Assembly (NCBI GenBank): GCA_035545895.1
Contig: DASZXJ010000020.1
Location: forward strand, 1-7,934
Length of the DNA: 7,934 nt
Direction: 5' to 3'
DNA from: DASZXJ01 sp035545895
GTDB lineage: Bacteria > Planctomycetota > Phycisphaerae > Tepidisphaerales > Tepidisphaeraceae
The notes beneath the pieces are model-generated. The model had not been told where the DNA came from, searched no databases, and saw only the letters and a program-made list of their open reading frames with translations. The position numbers and the translations under genes are program-made. Shown piece after piece: positions 6,254-7,934 of the stretch (the first letter of the stretch is position 1; each line of letters begins with the position of its first letter).

Positions 6254-7321
6254 ATGAGGATCATGTCACAAGTCGCTTCCGCACTCGGCAGTGAACTCCC
6301 CATTACAGTCAATCTTCCAGCCAATGGAAAGGCGCCGGTTCGTCAGCCGCTGGAATTTGAAAAGCCTCTTGCGCGCCTCGAACAACAGATCCACGAGCTT
6401 GAAGCCCAGACCGCCAAGGGCATCGATTACACCAAGGAAGTTCGCCAGCTTCGCACCAGTTATACATCCGCCCTTCGCAAGACCTACGAGAATCTGACGG
6501 CCTGGGAAATCGTCCAAGTCGCCCGCCATCCACAGAGGCCCCAGTTCAAGGACTACGTCGAGATGTTCTGTCGTGAGTTCCGCGAACTCCACGGCGACCG
6601 CGCATTCGGCGACGATCAAGCCATTAAATGCGGCCTGGCTCGCCTGGGCGGGCACAAGGTCATGCTCATCGGCCACCACAAGGGCCGCGATACCAAGGAA
6701 CGCGTTGCCTGCAACTTCGGCATGGCTCATCCCGAGGGATATCGCAAAGCCCTTCGTTGCATGAAGCTGGCTGAGAAATATCAGTTGCCGGTCGTCTGCC
6801 TGATCGATACCTGCGGCGCGTATCCCGGCATCGGTGCAGAGGAGCGTGGACAGGCTGAATCCATCGCCCGCAATATGATGGAAATGAGCCGGCTCAAGAC
6901 CCCGGTGGTCAGCATTATCATCGGCGAAGGCGGGTCCGGCGGAGCGCTGGGCATCGGCGTGGCTGACCGTGTCGCCATGATGGAGTTCGCATGGTATTCC
7001 GTCATCGGCCCTGAAGCGTGCAGCGCCATTCTTTACAAGGGAAGTACCGACGCAGCCACATGTGCGGAAAGCCTCAAATTGACCAGCAAAGACCTCATCA
7101 GGTTCGGAGTCATTGATGCGATCGTCCCCGAACCGCTCGGCGGCGCTCATCGCGACCCCCATTCGGCTGCTCACAATCTCGAACAATTCATCGCCAAGTC
7201 CATCCGCGAGCTTAAACGCCTGAAAATCCCGAGCCTGCTCGAAAAACGTTACGACAAGTTCCGCAACCAGGGCGTAGTCATCGAAACCGCAAAGAAACAG
7301 AGCAGCCGCGCCGCTGGGTAA
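6254..7321 (+). CDS. accA: Acetyl-CoA carboxylase, carboxyltransferase subunit alpha
   Basis: With AccD it forms the carboxyltransferase that moves CO2 from carboxybiotin to acetyl-CoA, making malonyl-CoA for fatty acid synthesis. The protein has 355 residues, about 36 more than E. coli AccA (319), mostly in the N-terminal stretch before FEKPLARLEQQIHELE (residues 35-50). Conserved blocks: LTAWEIVQVARHPQRP (81-96), ELHGDRAFGDD (111-121), GRDTKER (144-150), NFGMAHPEGYRKALR, IDTCGAYPGIGAEERGQ (184-200), GEGGSGGALGIGVADRV (224-240, the glycine-rich oxyanion region) and YSVIGPEACSAIL (248-260). Cys187 stands where the family usually has Pro (DTPGAYPG). No accD, accB or accC lies nearby. Met4 (6263) is an alternative start: GAGGA lies just upstream but only 2 nt away, which is too close for a normal Shine-Dalgarno, so the start is uncertain. 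Confidence 0.96.
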   Translation: MRIMSQVASALGSELPITVNLPANGKAPVRQPLEFEKPLARLEQQIHELEAQTAKGIDYTKEVRQLRTSYTSALRKTYENLTAWEIVQVARHPQRPQFKDYVEMFCREFRELHGDRAFGDDQAIKCGLARLGGHKVMLIGHHKGRDTKERVACNFGMAHPEGYRKALRCMKLAEKYQLPVVCLIDTCGAYPGIGAEERGQAESIARNMMEMSRLKTPVVSIIIGEGGSGGALGIGVADRVAMMEFAWYSVIGPEACSAILYKGSTDAATCAESLKLTSKDLIRFGVIDAIVPEPLGGAHRDPHSAAHNLEQFIAKSIRELKRLKIPSLLEKRYDKFRNQGVVIETAKKQSSRAAG

Positions 7322-7449
7322 TATCCATTATGAAATCCAGGCTGCGGAATTGAACCAGTCCACAAAACTATTGCCAGATGCGACCGAAACCCCGAGAACA
7401 TCGATCAGCCGTCACAAACCCCATCGAAGAGCCGTATAAATGGTCTGAA
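7322..7449. other. Convergent accA-spoVR intergenic gap, nothing recognised
   Basis: This is about 130 bp between the stop codons of two converging genes. I see no clear hairpin with a T-run, no tRNA and no credible short gene. The plus-strand open frame from 7378 lies mostly antisense to spoVR. Confidence 0.6.
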
Positions 7450-7934
7450 CTACCCCACTGCGTTCGCCGGCTTGGGCAAGTCATCGTGAATGGTTTGCTG
7501 TTTTGGTTGCGATCCGTCAAAGGTGAACAGGATCATCTCGTCATCGATCCGCGCCTGCAGGTGCACCGGGCGTTGCCAGATTTTGTAGACGTTTTTCAGG
7601 GTCTCGACTGCAAATTTGATTTCGATATCCAGGCCGTTGTGTTTGTGGGCCAGGTATAGCTCGCCACGATTGCAGTAGTTGCCATCCGCGACAAAAATGA
7701 ACGGCCGGCCCATGTTGGTGAGCTGATAAAGCATCGTCTGTTTGATGCGCGCCGGGTCGCGGCTGACGATGCGCAGCTGGCCGGTGTGGGTGTCCCGGCC
7801 ATACTGGTAGAACTTGTGTTTCTCAATCCATTCGGGCGTCATGAATTCGTCGATGAAATTCACGTCGTTGTAGACTCGCCGCACTTCGAAAATCTTCTCG
7901 CGCCCCAGACCCAGGCCCTTGTCCCATTTTTTCT
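7450..7934 (-). CDS. SpoVR-family protein, C-terminal part (partial, runs off right edge)
   Basis: The last 160 residues of a SpoVR-like protein, whose full-length members have about 500. The frame stays open past the apparent GTG at 7884 to the window edge, where it reads KKWDKGLGLGREKIFEV, so that GTG is an internal Val and the true start lies beyond 7934. Family hallmarks are VRRVYNDVNFIDEFMTPEW, the KFYQYG segment, GNYCNRGELYLAHKHNG, and the IWQRPVHLQ block near the end. In Bacillus subtilis SpoVR acts in spore cortex formation. In non-sporulating bacteria such proteins (E. coli YcgB) are often found with a PrkA-type serine kinase and a YeaH/DUF444 protein in stress or stationary-phase operons. 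Those partners would be upstream, outside the window. The molecular function is unknown. The gene is convergent with accA and ends with TAG. Confidence 0.9.
   Translation of the reverse strand, partial: KKWDKGLGLGREKIFEVRRVYNDVNFIDEFMTPEWIEKHKFYQYGRDTHTGQLRIVSRDPARIKQTMLYQLTNMGRPFIFVADGNYCNRGELYLAHKHNGLDIEIKFAVETLKNVYKIWQRPVHLQARIDDEMILFTFDGSQPKQQTIHDDLPKPANAVG

Noticed and set aside
6266..7186. Long minus-strand open frame of 306 codons antisense to accA
   Set aside because: It lies entirely inside accA, which is well supported; its protein shows no domain-like motifs and fits a GC-driven shadow frame.
7450..7884. Treating the SpoVR fragment as a complete 144-residue protein starting at GTG 7884
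   Set aside because: The frame stays open upstream to the window edge with family-typical sequence (GREKIFEV), so the GTG is an internal Val and the gene is cut by the window.
1..7934. CRISPR arrays, tRNA/rRNA genes, insertion sequences, toxin-antitoxin or defence genes
   Set aside because: No spaced direct repeats, cloverleaf-like sequence, transposase motifs or defence domains were seen; the identifiable genes are housekeeping or common accessory genes.

Overview
This window comes from a bacterial chromosome and carries mostly housekeeping genes, at roughly mid-50s % GC. From left to right it holds: the N-terminal 560 residues of DNA polymerase I (minus strand, running off the left edge); a multi-spanning membrane protein of the GT-C glycosyltransferase type with a C-terminal TPR array (minus); NADP-type isocitrate dehydrogenase (plus); a gene-free stretch of about 300 bp with a promoter-like sequence and a strong hairpin terminator; a TyrA-type prephenate/arogenate dehydrogenase (minus); the alpha subunit of the acetyl-CoA carboxylase carboxyltransferase (plus); and the C-terminal part of a SpoVR-family protein (minus, running off the right edge).

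The organism is Gram-negative-like and free-living, with its own aromatic amino acid, fatty acid and TCA enzymes. The large GT-C/TPR membrane protein, SpoVR, and scattered rather than clustered biosynthetic genes would suit a member of the Planctomycetota (for example a Phycisphaerae relative) or another PVC-group lineage. This is a tentative inference from gene style, since no rRNA or other decisive marker is present.

Layout: the GT-C/TPR gene and polA run in the same direction 41 bp apart and may share a transcript. icd diverges from them across 86 bp that contain a good sigma70-like promoter and a clear Shine-Dalgarno for icd. icd and tyrA converge on the 4929-5224 interval. tyrA and accA diverge from a 78 bp interval (longer if tyrA starts at its internal Met) in which a GC hairpin abuts the accA start. 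accA and spoVR converge over about 130 bp in which I see nothing. The genes serve separate pathways (DNA repair/replication, TCA cycle, tyrosine synthesis, fatty acid synthesis), so this is not one functional cluster.

I see no defence system, mobile element, CRISPR array, tRNA or rRNA. The best candidate for something undescribed is the icd-tyrA intergenic interval. It has its own promoter-like sequence, several nested self-complementary segments with a possible alternative pairing, and a 12-bp GNRA-capped terminator hairpin, and so looks like a small structured RNA gene of about 215 nt. Smaller points of interest are the NADP-like cofactor pocket of TyrA, a Pro-to-Cys change in a conserved AccA motif, and the hairpin at the accA start codon.
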